64,000 nt of DNA, from NCBI RefSeq assembly GCF_013364215.1, contig NZ_CP054923.1, positions 5,022,001 to 5,086,000 of the forward strand, given 5' to 3'. Below are positions 29,529 to 38,269 of this stretch, one piece after another. The notes beneath the pieces are model-generated. The model was given only the letters and a program-made list of their open reading frames with translations. It had not been told where the DNA came from and searched no databases. A program made the translations under genes and the position numbers. Numbering within the stretch: position 1 is the first letter of the stretch; every line of letters starts with the position of its first letter. The DNA is from Verrucosispora sp. NA02020. GTDB taxonomy: Bacteria; Actinomycetota; Actinomycetes; Mycobacteriales; Micromonosporaceae.

Positions 29529-30515
29529 TCAGCCAGGCACCGGCAACGCGCCACCGACCCGGATGGGACCGTACGCGTCCCGCAACCGACCGCCCGTACG
29601 CCGATTGGCCACCGCCACCACCTCGGCCAGCATGGACAAAGCGGTCTCGGCCAGCGAGTCCCCGCCGAGATCCAGGCCCGCCGGACCGGCGAGCCGGTCG
29701 AGACCGGCGAGACCACCCAACCGGGCCAACCGTCGATCATGCGTCTCCCGGCTCCCCAGCACCCCCACATGACCGGCCCGGCCGGACAACGCGGCCCTGA
29801 TCGCGCGATCGTCGATGCGCGGGTCGTGGGTCAGCACCAGCACCGCGTCGCGAGGCCCGACCGGGGCAGCGGACAGCCACCGGTCGGGCCAGTCGCAGAC
29901 CACCTCGTCGGCCGCCGGCGCCCGCTCCCGACAGGCGTACGCGGGTCGCGGGTCGACCACCGTCACCCGGTAACCCATCGGCACGGCCAGCGCGGCCACC
30001 GCGGCGGCCAGATCCGTCGCACCGACCAGCACCAGGAGCGGGCCGGGACGCCACTGCTCGACGAAGCACTCCTCATCGGCGGGCAGCCCGTCCCGGCTCG
30101 CCGCGACCGACCAGTCGAACGGCTCCCGCAACGCGACGGCCACCGCCAGCGGACGGCGCGCGGCCAACGCGGCACCGATGGTCGCGTACACCGCGCCGGT
30201 GGGCGCCGGCGCGATCAGCACCCCCAACTCGGCGACGCAGGCGGGCGCGGCCTCCCAGGGCATCAACTCCGCGGCGGGAGTGACCGCCGTCAGACGGGGG
30301 CGGGCACCGTCGAGCACCGCGCGGGCCTCCGCCAGCAGGGCCCCCTCCACGCAACCACCGGAGACCGAGCCGACCCAACCGCCGTCGGCGGCGACCGCCA
30401 TGGTGGCGCCCAGCGGCCGGGAGCCGGGGCCGGTCCGCCGTACCAGCCGGGCCAGCACGACCCGCTGCCCGGCCGCGTACCGCCGCTCGACGAACGGCCA
30501 CACCTCCGCCAACAT
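29529..30515 (-). CDS. xdhC: XdhC/CoxI-family molybdenum-cofactor insertion protein
   Basis: 328 aa. N-terminal XdhC/CoxI domain about 1-110 with GSVSGGCVEGALL (Gly-Gly-Cys motif) and MAVAADGGWVG; C-terminal Rossmann domain about 170-320 with LLVLVGATDLAAAVAALA, VTVVDPRPAYACRE, AVLVLTHDPRID and VGVLGSRETHDRR. XdhC binds Mo cofactor, promotes its sulfuration and inserts it into xanthine-dehydrogenase-family enzymes. ATG 30515 chosen for GGGGGT upstream; the longer frame is not supported. Divergent from the 2Fe-2S and FAD subunit genes, with a shared 118-bp AT-rich regulatory region. Confidence 0.93.
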   Translation of the reverse strand: MLAEVWPFVERRYAAGQRVVLARLVRRTGPGSRPLGATMAVAADGGWVGSVSGGCVEGALLAEARAVLDGARPRLTAVTPAAELMPWEAAPACVAELGVLIAPAPTGAVYATIGAALAARRPLAVAVALREPFDWSVAASRDGLPADEECFVEQWRPGPLLVLVGATDLAAAVAALAVPMGYRVTVVDPRPAYACRERAPAADEVVCDWPDRWLSAAPVGPRDAVLVLTHDPRIDDRAIRAALSGRAGHVGVLGSRETHDRRLARLGGLAGLDRLAGPAGLDLGGDSLAETALSMLAEVVAVANRRTGGRLRDAYGPIRVGGALPVPG

Positions 30516-30633
30516 CCGCCGACACCCCCAGACGTCGTTGCATACCTTTCTATCGCTTTTAACGACTTTGGGCGTTACGGATCCGTTTAATAGCGTTAAC
30601 TCGCCGACCCACGATCCTCCGGGGGACGACCGC
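30516..30633. promoter_or_regulatory. Divergent promoter region xdhC / paoA-like
   Basis: AT-rich for this genome. Contains CGCTTTTAACG, GGGCGTTACGG and TAATAGCGTTAAC, i.e. three GCGTTA/TTAACG-type half-sites in 60 bp, suiting a common regulator of both directions. GGGGGA before ATG 30634 is the ribosome site of the plus-strand gene. Confidence 0.5.
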
Positions 30634-31170
30634 ATGGACACCGAGATCGCACTCCGCGTGGACGGCGCCGACCACCGGCTCACCGTCGACACCCGCACCA
30701 CCCTGCTCGACGCGCTGCGCGAACGACTGGGCAACACCAGCCCCAAAAAGGGCTGCGATCACGGCCAGTGCGGCGCCTGCACCGTGCTGCTCGACGGCCG
30801 ACGCGCCAACAGCTGCCTCGCGCTGGCGGTGGCCCACGACGGCGCCGAGGTGATCACCGCCGCCGGACTCGCCCACGACGGTCGACTGCACCCCGTGCAG
30901 CAGAGCTTCATCGACCACGACGCCTTCCAGTGCGGCTACTGCACCCCGGGACAGATCGTCTCGGCGGTCGCCATGCTCGCCGAGGCGGCATCCGGGTGGC
31001 CCAGCGCGGTCACCGTACGCGACCCCGACCGCACCGACCCGGCCGCCCACGGGCCGGTCGACCTCACCGCCGACCCCGACGAGATCCGGGAACGGATGAG
31101 CGGCAACCTCTGCCGCTGCGCCGCGTACGCGAACATGATCCCGGCGATCCAGGAGGTGGCCCGGTCATGA
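30634..31170 (+). CDS. paoA: 2Fe-2S subunit of molybdenum hydroxylase (PaoA-like)
   Basis: 178 aa. N-terminal plant-type ferredoxin domain 1-80 with KGCDHGQCGACTVLLDG and NSCLALAV (four Cys for cluster one); C-terminal helical [2Fe-2S] domain with FQCGYCTPGQIVS and GNLCRCAAY (four Cys). Eight ligands are all present. Passes electrons from the Mo centre to FAD. Lacks a Tat signal, unlike E. coli PaoA, so it is cytoplasmic. Stop overlaps the next start (ATGA). The partner Mo subunit is not in the window. Confidence 0.96.
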   Translation: MDTEIALRVDGADHRLTVDTRTTLLDALRERLGNTSPKKGCDHGQCGACTVLLDGRRANSCLALAVAHDGAEVITAAGLAHDGRLHPVQQSFIDHDAFQCGYCTPGQIVSAVAMLAEAASGWPSAVTVRDPDRTDPAAHGPVDLTADPDEIRERMSGNLCRCAAYANMIPAIQEVARS

Positions 31171-32156
31171 GGCCCTTCCGGTACGCGCGCGCCACCGACC
31201 TGGCCGGCGCGGTCGCCCTGTTGGCCCGCTCGCCACAGGCGGCCTTCCTCGGCGGCGGCACCAACCTGGTGGACCTGATGAAGCTCGACGTGGCCCGCCC
31301 CGACCTCCTGGTCGACCTGCGGGACGTCACCTCCCGGAGCGTCACGGAGCTGCCCGACGGTGGCGTCCGCATCGGCGCGGGCGTCTCCAACAGCGACCTG
31401 GCCGCAGATCCGCTGATCCGGCGTCGCTACCCGGTCGTCGCGCAGGCGCTGCTCAACGGCGCCTCCACCCAGTTGCGCAACCTCGCCACAGTGGGCGGGA
31501 ACCTGTTGCAACGCACCCGCTGTCCCTACTTCCAGGACGTCACCACGGCGTGCAACAAGCGCGCCCCGGGCACCGGCTGCTCCGCTGTCGAGGGACACCA
31601 CCGCGACCTGGCGATCCTGGGCGTCTCCCCGGAGTGCATCGCCACCCACCCGTCGGACCTGGCCGTAGCGCTGGCCGCGATGGACGCCCTGGTGCAGACC
31701 ACCGGGCCGGACGGCAGCCGCACCATCCCGCTGACCGAGCTACACCGACTGCCCGGATCGACACCTCAGACGGACACGGTGCTGGCCCACGGGGAACTGA
31801 TCACCGCCGTCGACCTGCCTCCGCTGACCTTCGCCGCCCGCTCCTACTACCGCAAGATCCGCGACCGGGCCTCGTACGCGTTCGCCCTGGTCTCCGTCGC
31901 CGCCGCGCTCGACCTGGCCGACGGACGCATCCGCGACGTCCGGATCGCGCTGGGCGGCGTCGCGCACCGGCCGTGGCGGGCCACCCGCGCCGAGGACCTG
32001 CTGCGCGGCGGACCGCCCACGGAGGACAGACTGCACCGGGCCGCGGAGGCCGAGCTCGCCGACGCGCGACCGCTGCCGGAGAACGCCTTCAAGGTGCCGC
32101 TGGCCCGCAACGCCGTCGTGCGTACGCTGCTGGACCTGGCTGCGACGGGCCGGTAG
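31167..32156 (+). CDS. paoB: FAD-binding subunit of molybdenum hydroxylase, with 4Fe-4S motif (PaoB-like)
   Basis: 329 aa. FAD domain with FLGGGTNLVDLMK (29-41), LATVGGNLLQRTRC, and the extra Cys insertion CPYFQDVTTACNKRAPGTGC (about 117-136), which carries a [4Fe-4S] cluster in E. coli PaoB and in 4-hydroxybenzoyl-CoA reductase. CO-dehydrogenase flavoprotein C-terminal domain about 220-325 (SYAFALVSVAAALDL, IALGGVAHRPWRA). Coupled to the 2Fe-2S gene by ATGA overlap. In other genomes the large molybdopterin subunit follows directly; here a 213-bp gap and metK follow. Confidence 0.95.
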   Translation: MRPFRYARATDLAGAVALLARSPQAAFLGGGTNLVDLMKLDVARPDLLVDLRDVTSRSVTELPDGGVRIGAGVSNSDLAADPLIRRRYPVVAQALLNGASTQLRNLATVGGNLLQRTRCPYFQDVTTACNKRAPGTGCSAVEGHHRDLAILGVSPECIATHPSDLAVALAAMDALVQTTGPDGSRTIPLTELHRLPGSTPQTDTVLAHGELITAVDLPPLTFAARSYYRKIRDRASYAFALVSVAAALDLADGRIRDVRIALGGVAHRPWRATRAEDLLRGGPPTEDRLHRAAEAELADARPLPENAFKVPLARNAVVRTLLDLAATGR

Positions 32157-32291
32157 GCGACGGGCCGATCCCGCGCACCGTCGCCGAGGCTTGGAACGAC
32201 CTCGACCTTTCTCGTCAAGGGGGTCGGCCACTCTCTCGTGGTGTCCGCAGCCGCGTTCCCGAACACATGGACTCGCCGCCGACGGTTGCCG

Positions 32292-32308
32292 CATGGCAGG
32301 CTGCCATG
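32292..32308. promoter_or_regulatory. 17-bp palindrome upstream of metK
   Basis: CATGGCAGGCTGCCATG: 8-bp arms around a single central base, 61 bp before the metK GTG. Too tight a centre for an RNA hairpin, so a protein-binding site is likelier. The 213-bp gap 32157-32369 otherwise shows no gene remnant and no SAM-riboswitch layout that I recognise. Confidence 0.5.
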
Positions 32309-32369
32309 AAGGGGTGATTCCACGGAACGCCCTATCCACTGACCCCGTCTCGCTCTGGGAAGGACAAGC

Positions 32370-33563
32370 GTGTCACGCCGCCTCTTTACGTCCGAATCGG
32401 TCACGGAAGGCCACCCGGACAAGATCGCTGATCAGATCAGTGACGGTATTCTCGATGCCCTGCTCACTCAGGATCCGCATAGCCGTGTGGCGGTGGAGAC
32501 TCTGATCACGACTGGTCAGGTGCATGTGGCGGGTGAGGTGACGACGAAGGCGTATGCCGATATTCCGTCGATCGTGCGGGAGACGATTCTGGGTATCGGG
32601 TATGACTCGTCGAAGAAGGGTTTCGATGGGGCGTCGTGTGGGGTGAGTGTGTCGATTGGGGCGCAGTCGCCGGATATTGCGCAGGGTGTGGATAACGCCT
32701 TTGAGTTGCGGACGGGTTCGTCGGAGTCGGCGTTGGATGCGCAGGGTGCCGGTGATCAGGGGATGATGTTTGGTTTTGCGTGTTCGGAGACGCCGGAGTT
32801 GATGCCGTTGCCGATCGCGTTGGCGCATCGGTTGGCGCGTCGGTTGTCGGCGGTGCGGAAGGACGGGACGGTGCCGTATCTGCGTCCGGATGGTAAGACG
32901 CAGGTGACGATCGAGTATGAGGGTCTGCGTCCGGTGCGGTTGAACACGGTGGTGGTGTCGTCGCAGCATGCGGCGGACATCTCGTTGGAGTCGTTGTTGG
33001 CTCCGGATGTGCGGGAGCATGTGATCGGGCCGGAGTTGGAGGGCCTGGGGTTGGATGTTGAGGGGTATCGGTTGTTGGTGAATCCGACGGGCCGGTTTGA
33101 GATCGGTGGTCCGATGGGTGATGCGGGGTTGACGGGTCGGAAGATCATTGTGGATACCTATGGTGGGTATGCGCGGCATGGTGGTGGGGCGTTTTCGGGT
33201 AAGGATCCGTCGAAGGTGGATCGGTCGGCGGCGTATGCGATGCGGTGGGTGGCGAAGAACGTGGTGGCGGCGGGGTTGGCGGAGCGGTGTGAGGTGCAGG
33301 TGGCGTATGCGATCGGTAAGGCGCATCCGGTGAGTTTGTTCGTGGAGACGTTCGGTACGGAGACGGTGTCGGTGGCGTCGATCGAGCGGGCGGTGTCTGA
33401 GGTGTTCGATCTGCGTCCGGCGGCGATCATTCGGGATCTGCACCTGTTGCGTCCGATCTATGGGCAGACGGCGGCGTATGGGCATTTCGGTCGGGAGTTG
33501 CCGGATCTGACGTGGGAGAACACGGACCGGGCCGCCGACCTCAAGTCGGCCGCAGGAGCCTGA
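32370..33563 (+). CDS. metK: S-adenosylmethionine synthetase, copy 1
   Basis: 397 aa, full length. Makes SAM from methionine and ATP in the cytoplasm. Signatures: [19 protein letters not shown] (7-25; His of HPDK binds phosphate), [12 protein letters not shown] (about 124-135), [15 protein letters not shown] (P-loop, about 270-284), [17 protein letters not shown] start with GGAAGGAC 4-8 bases upstream. The first ~100 bp and last ~50 bp use C-ending codons as the rest of the window does; between about 32470 and 33510 nearly all codons end in G or T (GTG, GCG, TCG, TTG, GAT, CGG, GGT). It occupies the place where the Mo subunit of the neighbouring hydroxylase would be expected. A housekeeping metK may exist elsewhere. 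Confidence 0.97.
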   Translation: MSRRLFTSESVTEGHPDKIADQISDGILDALLTQDPHSRVAVETLITTGQVHVAGEVTTKAYADIPSIVRETILGIGYDSSKKGFDGASCGVSVSIGAQSPDIAQGVDNAFELRTGSSESALDAQGAGDQGMMFGFACSETPELMPLPIALAHRLARRLSAVRKDGTVPYLRPDGKTQVTIEYEGLRPVRLNTVVVSSQHAADISLESLLAPDVREHVIGPELEGLGLDVEGYRLLVNPTGRFEIGGPMGDAGLTGRKIIVDTYGGYARHGGGAFSGKDPSKVDRSAAYAMRWVAKNVVAAGLAERCEVQVAYAIGKAHPVSLFVETFGTETVSVASIERAVSEVFDLRPAAIIRDLHLLRPIYGQTAAYGHFGRELPDLTWENTDRAADLKSAAGA

Positions 33564-33570
33564 CACAAGC

Positions 33571-34764
33571 GTGTCACGCCGCCTCTTTACGTCCGAATCG
33601 GTCACGGAAGGCCACCCGGACAAGATCGCTGATCAGATCAGTGACGGTATTCTCGATGCCCTGCTCACTCAGGATCCGCATAGCCGTGTGGCGGTGGAGA
33701 CTCTGATCACGACTGGTCAGGTGCATGTGGCGGGTGAGGTGACGACGAAGGCGTATGCCGATATTCCGTCGATCGTGCGGGAGACGATTCTGGGTATCGG
33801 GTATGACTCGTCGAAGAAGGGTTTCGATGGGGCGTCGTGTGGGGTGAGTGTGTCGATTGGGGCGCAGTCGCCGGATATTGCGCAGGGTGTGGATAACGCC
33901 TTTGAGTTGCGGACGGGTTCGTCGGAGTCGGCGTTGGATGCGCAGGGTGCCGGTGATCAGGGGATGATGTTTGGTTTTGCGTGTTCGGAGACGCCGGAGT
34001 TGATGCCGTTGCCGATCGCGTTGGCGCATCGGTTGGCGCGTCGGTTGTCGGCGGTGCGGAAGGACGGGACGGTGCCGTATCTGCGTCCGGATGGTAAGAC
34101 GCAGGTGACGATCGAGTATGAGGGTCTGCGTCCGGTGCGGTTGAACACGGTGGTGGTGTCGTCGCAGCATGCGGCGGACATCTCGTTGGAGTCGTTGTTG
34201 GCTCCGGATGTGCGGGAGCATGTGATCGGGCCGGAGTTGGAGGGCCTGGGGTTGGATGTTGAGGGGTATCGGTTGTTGGTGAATCCGACGGGCCGGTTTG
34301 AGATCGGTGGTCCGATGGGTGATGCGGGGTTGACGGGTCGGAAGATCATTGTGGATACCTATGGTGGGTATGCGCGGCATGGTGGTGGGGCGTTTTCGGG
34401 TAAGGATCCGTCGAAGGTGGATCGGTCGGCGGCGTATGCGATGCGGTGGGTGGCGAAGAACGTGGTGGCGGCGGGGTTGGCGGAGCGGTGTGAGGTGCAG
34501 GTGGCGTATGCGATCGGTAAGGCGCATCCGGTGAGTTTGTTCGTGGAGACGTTCGGTACGGAGACGGTGTCGGTGGCGTCGATCGAGCGGGCGGTGTCTG
34601 AGGTGTTCGATCTGCGTCCGGCGGCGATCATTCGGGATCTGCACCTGTTGCGTCCGATCTATGGGCAGACGGCGGCGTATGGGCATTTCGGTCGGGAGTT
34701 GCCGGATCTGACGTGGGAGAACACGGACCGGGCCGCCGACCTCAAGTCGGCCGCAGGAGCCTGA
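33571..34764 (+). CDS. metK: S-adenosylmethionine synthetase, copy 2
   Basis: 397 aa, identical to copy 1 and 7 bp behind it. The duplication started after the GGAAGGAC ribosome site of copy 1, so copy 2 has only AGGAG about 11 bases before its GTG (inside the end of copy 1); translation may depend on coupling. All active-site motifs are intact. The two genes would share one promoter and the strong terminator at 34782-34826. No divergence is visible, so the duplication is very recent, kept identical by gene conversion, or an assembly error. Confidence 0.93.
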   Translation: MSRRLFTSESVTEGHPDKIADQISDGILDALLTQDPHSRVAVETLITTGQVHVAGEVTTKAYADIPSIVRETILGIGYDSSKKGFDGASCGVSVSIGAQSPDIAQGVDNAFELRTGSSESALDAQGAGDQGMMFGFACSETPELMPLPIALAHRLARRLSAVRKDGTVPYLRPDGKTQVTIEYEGLRPVRLNTVVVSSQHAADISLESLLAPDVREHVIGPELEGLGLDVEGYRLLVNPTGRFEIGGPMGDAGLTGRKIIVDTYGGYARHGGGAFSGKDPSKVDRSAAYAMRWVAKNVVAAGLAERCEVQVAYAIGKAHPVSLFVETFGTETVSVASIERAVSEVFDLRPAAIIRDLHLLRPIYGQTAAYGHFGRELPDLTWENTDRAADLKSAAGA

Positions 34765-34781
34765 CGACAAACACGAGAGGC

Positions 34782-34826
34782 CGGTCCCGGTCCCGGCGGC
34801 TGCCAGAGCCGCCGGGACCGGGACCG
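34782..34826. terminator. Strong terminator after metK
   Basis: 19-bp perfect stem (34782-34800 with 34808-34826; core GGTCCCGGTCCCGG) with loop TGCCAGA, 17 bases after the second metK stop. It could also serve the minus-strand gene ending at 34930. Confidence 0.8.
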
Positions 34827-34929
34827 ACGCCGTCCGGGTTACCCGGAGGTCGCCGGCCGCACCCGACACCCGAGCGTCCGTACCGGACAGTCGGGGCGAT
34901 GCGGCCGGTGACCTGGTGATCTGAGGTTG

Positions 34930-37900
34930 TCAGTGCACGTTGGTGTTGGTGGCGCGGGTCGAGTCGACGAGCGCCTTCACCTTCGGCAGCCCTTCGACGT
35001 GGCTGCCCGCCTCGATCCGGGCCGACCAGTGGTCGTACCGGCCGCTGAGCTGCTCGGAGCGCAAGCTGGCAGCGCTGACGATGCAGGCGCTGATCGGATC
35101 CCGAGGTTTGCCCTCCACCTCGACCTGCTCACAGTCCACGCCGTAGCGCACCATTTCGTGCTGCGGTCGGAAGTCGAACTTGTCGTTGGCGCAGGGATCC
35201 CAGCCTTCCTGGACGCAGCCGGCGTAGTTCGCCAGGGCAAGCTGGAAGGTCTTGCCGAAGTGCAGGTTGTGCGACTGGTCGACGTCGGTGCGCGGCGCAG
35301 CCCAGTCGCCGGGCAGGCCGTGTTCGCCGAACAGAAGCGCATTCAGGGCGTCGTCGCGCTCCAGCGCGGAAGCCCAGCCCAACTCCGAGTACGCCTGGAG
35401 CAGCCGGATCGCGGTGGTCACCTCCTGGCCCCTCTCCCACAGCAGCCGGGCGTTGTCCCACTTGAATTCGACGGGCCGGTTCACCCCACTTCCGTTCACC
35501 ATCACGGTGTAGAAGTACTTCTGCCGGCCGGCCAGCATGGCGGCGGCCTTGTTGTACGCGGTCTGGGCCACCGCGCCGATCGGCGGGACCGGCGCCGACT
35601 CGAAGGCCGTCCGGTAGCTGGCGTTCCAGCGTTCGTCGAGGAAGTACTTCTCGTCGTGGCAGTAGCCGCTCGGCTCGTTGTTCACCACCCGCATGGAGCA
35701 GAAGACCCCCACCGGGAAGACCTGGGTCGCCGTCTGGGCGTCCTGCCACTCACCGCCGTGCCAGCGGACCCGCGACCGGACGGTGATCTGCAGGTCGCCG
35801 CTGCTGGTCTGCAGCCGTGGCGTCTGGTTCTCCACGACGTTGACGAACTGCGCCTCGAAACAGGTCGCGAACTGCGGCCGCTTGTCGGTCGGCAGCCCGT
35901 GGTCGGCCAGGTGGAAGGGATTGGGCAGGGTGGAGCGCCGCAGGGTGGCCGGTATGGCACGGTTGCCGAGGTAGCCGGAGCAGGCGGGCATCGTGGAGGC
36001 CTCCGGAATCTTGGCCTCGATCGCCTGGTCTGGTTTGCCCCACAGGTCGTACTCGGGCATCGGGACGCCGACGCCGTTCCACATCACCGCTCCCCGGATG
36101 CCGTCGGCCTGCTTGGCCCAGCCCTCCATGGCGGTGCGATAGATGCCGACCAGTTCGGTGAACAGCTTGTTGGTACCGCCGCCCTCGCCCGGGGCACTGA
36201 ACTGGCGGACCTGCTTGTTGATCTCGTCACCGGTGGTCGCGATCTCCGCCGCCCGATAGGCGAGGATCTGGCCCGCGAACTCCGGGTTCTGCAACTGCAG
36301 GATGTTGTAGGTGCGAGCCGCGGTGCCCCAGGCCGCCGGATTGGCCACCCGCGGGTTGGAATAGGGCAGATGGAACTCCTTGGCCGCCCACGTGGTCAGG
36401 TAGTTGATGGACGCCTCGGGCAGGTTCGTGTTGAGTACGGTGACCGGGTCGTCCAGGCTGGTTCCCTCGGGCACCGTGAAGGTGCCCGGGCTCATTGCCG
36501 TCGACGTGGCGAAGTCGAAGGTGGGCGCCTCCGCTTTCTCGTGGTAGTCGGAGTAACTTGCCATCGGTCGGCCGGTGATGGCCTCGTAGTGCACGTAGGT
36601 GTTGATCACCTTGTTCAGGTCACTCTTCGCGATTCCCTCGAGTGCAACGTGGATCGCCAGCGCCATCGAGTCCATCTTGCGCTCGATCGTCTGCAACTGG
36701 GTCGCGATCTCGCCGATCTTGGCCCTGACCTCCGCGACCGACTTCGACAGGTCTCCGAGCAGACCGACGAGGTCGCCGTACATGACGTTGAGCGCCGTCT
36801 CGATCCGGTCGAAGCGCTGGTCCATCCCCTTTGCCAGTTGGTCGATCCGGAGATGGAGCTTCTGGATCTCCGCCAGGATCATGGCGTGGGGATCGTCGTC
36901 CACCCCGGTGAAGAGCTTCACCAGGCTCATTCCCGCACCGAGCAGGTTCCCGGTCATCACCGCGGTACCCATCACACTCGCGGCCGTGCCCAGTCCCGCA
37001 TTGAGCACCGTAGTCATGTACGTGTTGATCGCACTGACCGAGGTGACCATCGCATCGCCGACGATCTTCAGCTGACCGCCGAACTTCTCGTCGGTGAAGC
37101 CCATCAGGGTGGAGAGGATGCTGACCGACTTGCCAAGCCCCTCGAACAGGATCTTGTTGCTGTCGGTCTTCTGCTTCTCGGCGTTGCGGGTAGCCTCGTC
37201 TGGGCTGTTGCCGTGGATGAGGTAGGTCGTCGAGTAGTGAATCACCTCCGTGGTCCGGGTGTTCGCATTCTGGTCCAGCACCTGGAGCACCCGGGTGGCC
37301 TGCTGCTGCACGAACGACCGGTAGTTGTCCTTGTCACCGCGGGCCGCCTTGATCTGGGCCAGCGGCACGTAGTGACCGATCGTGCCGGGGTTGCTCGGCT
37401 GCGGCGGGTGGATCTGGATGGCGAGCAGGGCGGCCTCACTGGCCCGCACGCTGGTTCCGGTCCGGGCCGCGAACGCCGCGTCCCACCCGGTCGCCAGCGC
37501 CGCGTCGGTGGTGGCCGTCCGTCGCAGGGCGGCGAAGGTGGCGTCGGTGGCCCCTCGGATGTGCGCGTTCCACGCCGCATCCTGGAATCCGCCCCGCACC
37601 AGGTTCAGCGCGTCCTTGACCACATTGGCGCCCTGGACACCGACCGTGCTGGTCAGGATCTCGCGCAGATGCGGCCCGTTGAGCACCGGCGCGTCGCCGC
37701 CCTGCTCGTCCTTGTCCTTGACTCCGATCCCCGCTGCCACCGCCGACATCAGGGCGAAGCGGGACTTCGAGTCGCCGTCGCCGTCTGACACCGCCTTGTC
37801 GGCCCGGTTCCGGGTGAGCGCCACGTGCGCCGCGATCTGCTCGCTACTGGCGGAGGGGTTGACCCGCCGCCAGTCCAGCAGCTCGGCGGTGAGCACCGCG

Positions 37901-38121
37901 TTCTTGACGCCCGCCGTGTCCGGGCCGGTCAGCTGTACCGCCGCGCTGAAGAGCGCAGCGTGTGCCGCCGCGTCGTCGAACTCCACCGAGTCGTCGGCCT
38001 GGGCCGGCACCTGCGCGCCGGTCGCCACCATCACCCCGGCCAGGACGGCGGCCCAGCCACGCCACCACCGGCCTACGCCGGGTCGCGTTCTGATCCCAGA
38101 TCTCATTCCTGTACGCACCAC
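34930..38121 (-). CDS. Large secreted protein of unknown family, alpha-pore-toxin-like layout
   Basis: 1063 aa. Signal peptide to about residue 42 (basic N-terminus, WAAVLAGVMVATG, cleavage AQA). Helical region 45-330; a 39-residue hydrophobic Gly/Ala-rich stretch 366-404 (TTVLNAGLGTAASVMGTAVM is its core) that could form a membrane hairpin; then a long amphipathic coiled coil 412-500 (IQKLHLRIDQLAKGMDQRF..., VRAKIGEIATQLQTIERKM). C-terminal half 560-1063 is mixed, with about eight Cys, suited to disulfides outside the cell. Helical bundle, hydrophobic hairpin and coiled coil recall alpha-pore-forming toxins such as HBL/NheA, which is only an analogy. No family recognised. GTG 38121 or the next GTG 38118 (GAGGGAG five bases before it) or ATG 38106. 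Standalone gene. Confidence 0.85.
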   Translation of the reverse strand: MVRTGMRSGIRTRPGVGRWWRGWAAVLAGVMVATGAQVPAQADDSVEFDDAAAHAALFSAAVQLTGPDTAGVKNAVLTAELLDWRRVNPSASSEQIAAHVALTRNRADKAVSDGDGDSKSRFALMSAVAAGIGVKDKDEQGGDAPVLNGPHLREILTSTVGVQGANVVKDALNLVRGGFQDAAWNAHIRGATDATFAALRRTATTDAALATGWDAAFAARTGTSVRASEAALLAIQIHPPQPSNPGTIGHYVPLAQIKAARGDKDNYRSFVQQQATRVLQVLDQNANTRTTEVIHYSTTYLIHGNSPDEATRNAEKQKTDSNKILFEGLGKSVSILSTLMGFTDEKFGGQLKIVGDAMVTSVSAINTYMTTVLNAGLGTAASVMGTAVMTGNLLGAGMSLVKLFTGVDDDPHAMILAEIQKLHLRIDQLAKGMDQRFDRIETALNVMYGDLVGLLGDLSKSVAEVRAKIGEIATQLQTIERKMDSMALAIHVALEGIAKSDLNKVINTYVHYEAITGRPMASYSDYHEKAEAPTFDFATSTAMSPGTFTVPEGTSLDDPVTVLNTNLPEASINYLTTWAAKEFHLPYSNPRVANPAAWGTAARTYNILQLQNPEFAGQILAYRAAEIATTGDEINKQVRQFSAPGEGGGTNKLFTELVGIYRTAMEGWAKQADGIRGAVMWNGVGVPMPEYDLWGKPDQAIEAKIPEASTMPACSGYLGNRAIPATLRRSTLPNPFHLADHGLPTDKRPQFATCFEAQFVNVVENQTPRLQTSSGDLQITVRSRVRWHGGEWQDAQTATQVFPVGVFCSMRVVNNEPSGYCHDEKYFLDERWNASYRTAFESAPVPPIGAVAQTAYNKAAAMLAGRQKYFYTVMVNGSGVNRPVEFKWDNARLLWERGQEVTTAIRLLQAYSELGWASALERDDALNALLFGEHGLPGDWAAPRTDVDQSHNLHFGKTFQLALANYAGCVQEGWDPCANDKFDFRPQHEMVRYGVDCEQVEVEGKPRDPISACIVSAASLRSEQLSGRYDHWSARIEAGSHVEGLPKVKALVDSTRATNTNVH

Positions 38122-38194
38122 AGCTCCCTCACGGGGCAGGCCACACGCCTACGTCCCGCCGCTGACCGTCCCCCGCCCAGCGTCCCGAGGGACA

Positions 38195-38229
38195 GGGACA
38201 GGCATCCCTGTGTCCGGGACAGGCATCCC
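38195..38229. repeat. Two direct copies of GGGACAGGCATCCC
   Basis: The 14-mer GGGACAGGCATCCC occurs at 38195-38208 and 38216-38229, period 21 bp (two helical turns), about 75-110 bp upstream of the large secreted protein gene. Possible tandem regulator sites. Confidence 0.5.
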
Positions 38230-38269
38230 GGCACCGGGCTGAACCCGTGCCTGACCTGCGCGGTCTGAC

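Larger units (their letters stand above)
32364..34765 (+). repeat. Perfect tandem duplication of 1201 bp carrying metK
   Basis: Unit 1 is 32364-33564 and unit 2 is 33565-34765, head to tail. The two read identically wherever I compared them, and the open frames in every reading frame and strand are identical in length and sequence. Each unit begins with ACAAGC six bases before the GTG and ends one base after the TGA. Identity breaks sharply on both sides (GGACAAGC versus ACACAAGC; CTGACA versus CTGACG). No transposase, target-site duplication or inverted repeat borders it. Confidence 0.93.

Noticed and set aside
32157..32369. SAM riboswitch in front of metK
   Set aside because: No conserved helix arrangement of SAM-I, SAM-II or SAM-IV could be drawn; only a palindrome unsuitable as an RNA hairpin was seen.
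32373..34869. Long minus-strand open frames (416 and 431 aa) opposite metK
   Set aside because: His/Arg-rich shadow translations of metK, duplicated because metK is; no start signals or protein character.
34766..34929. Small gene between metK and the secreted protein
   Set aside because: The space is filled by a 19-bp-stem terminator; frames crossing it are shadows.
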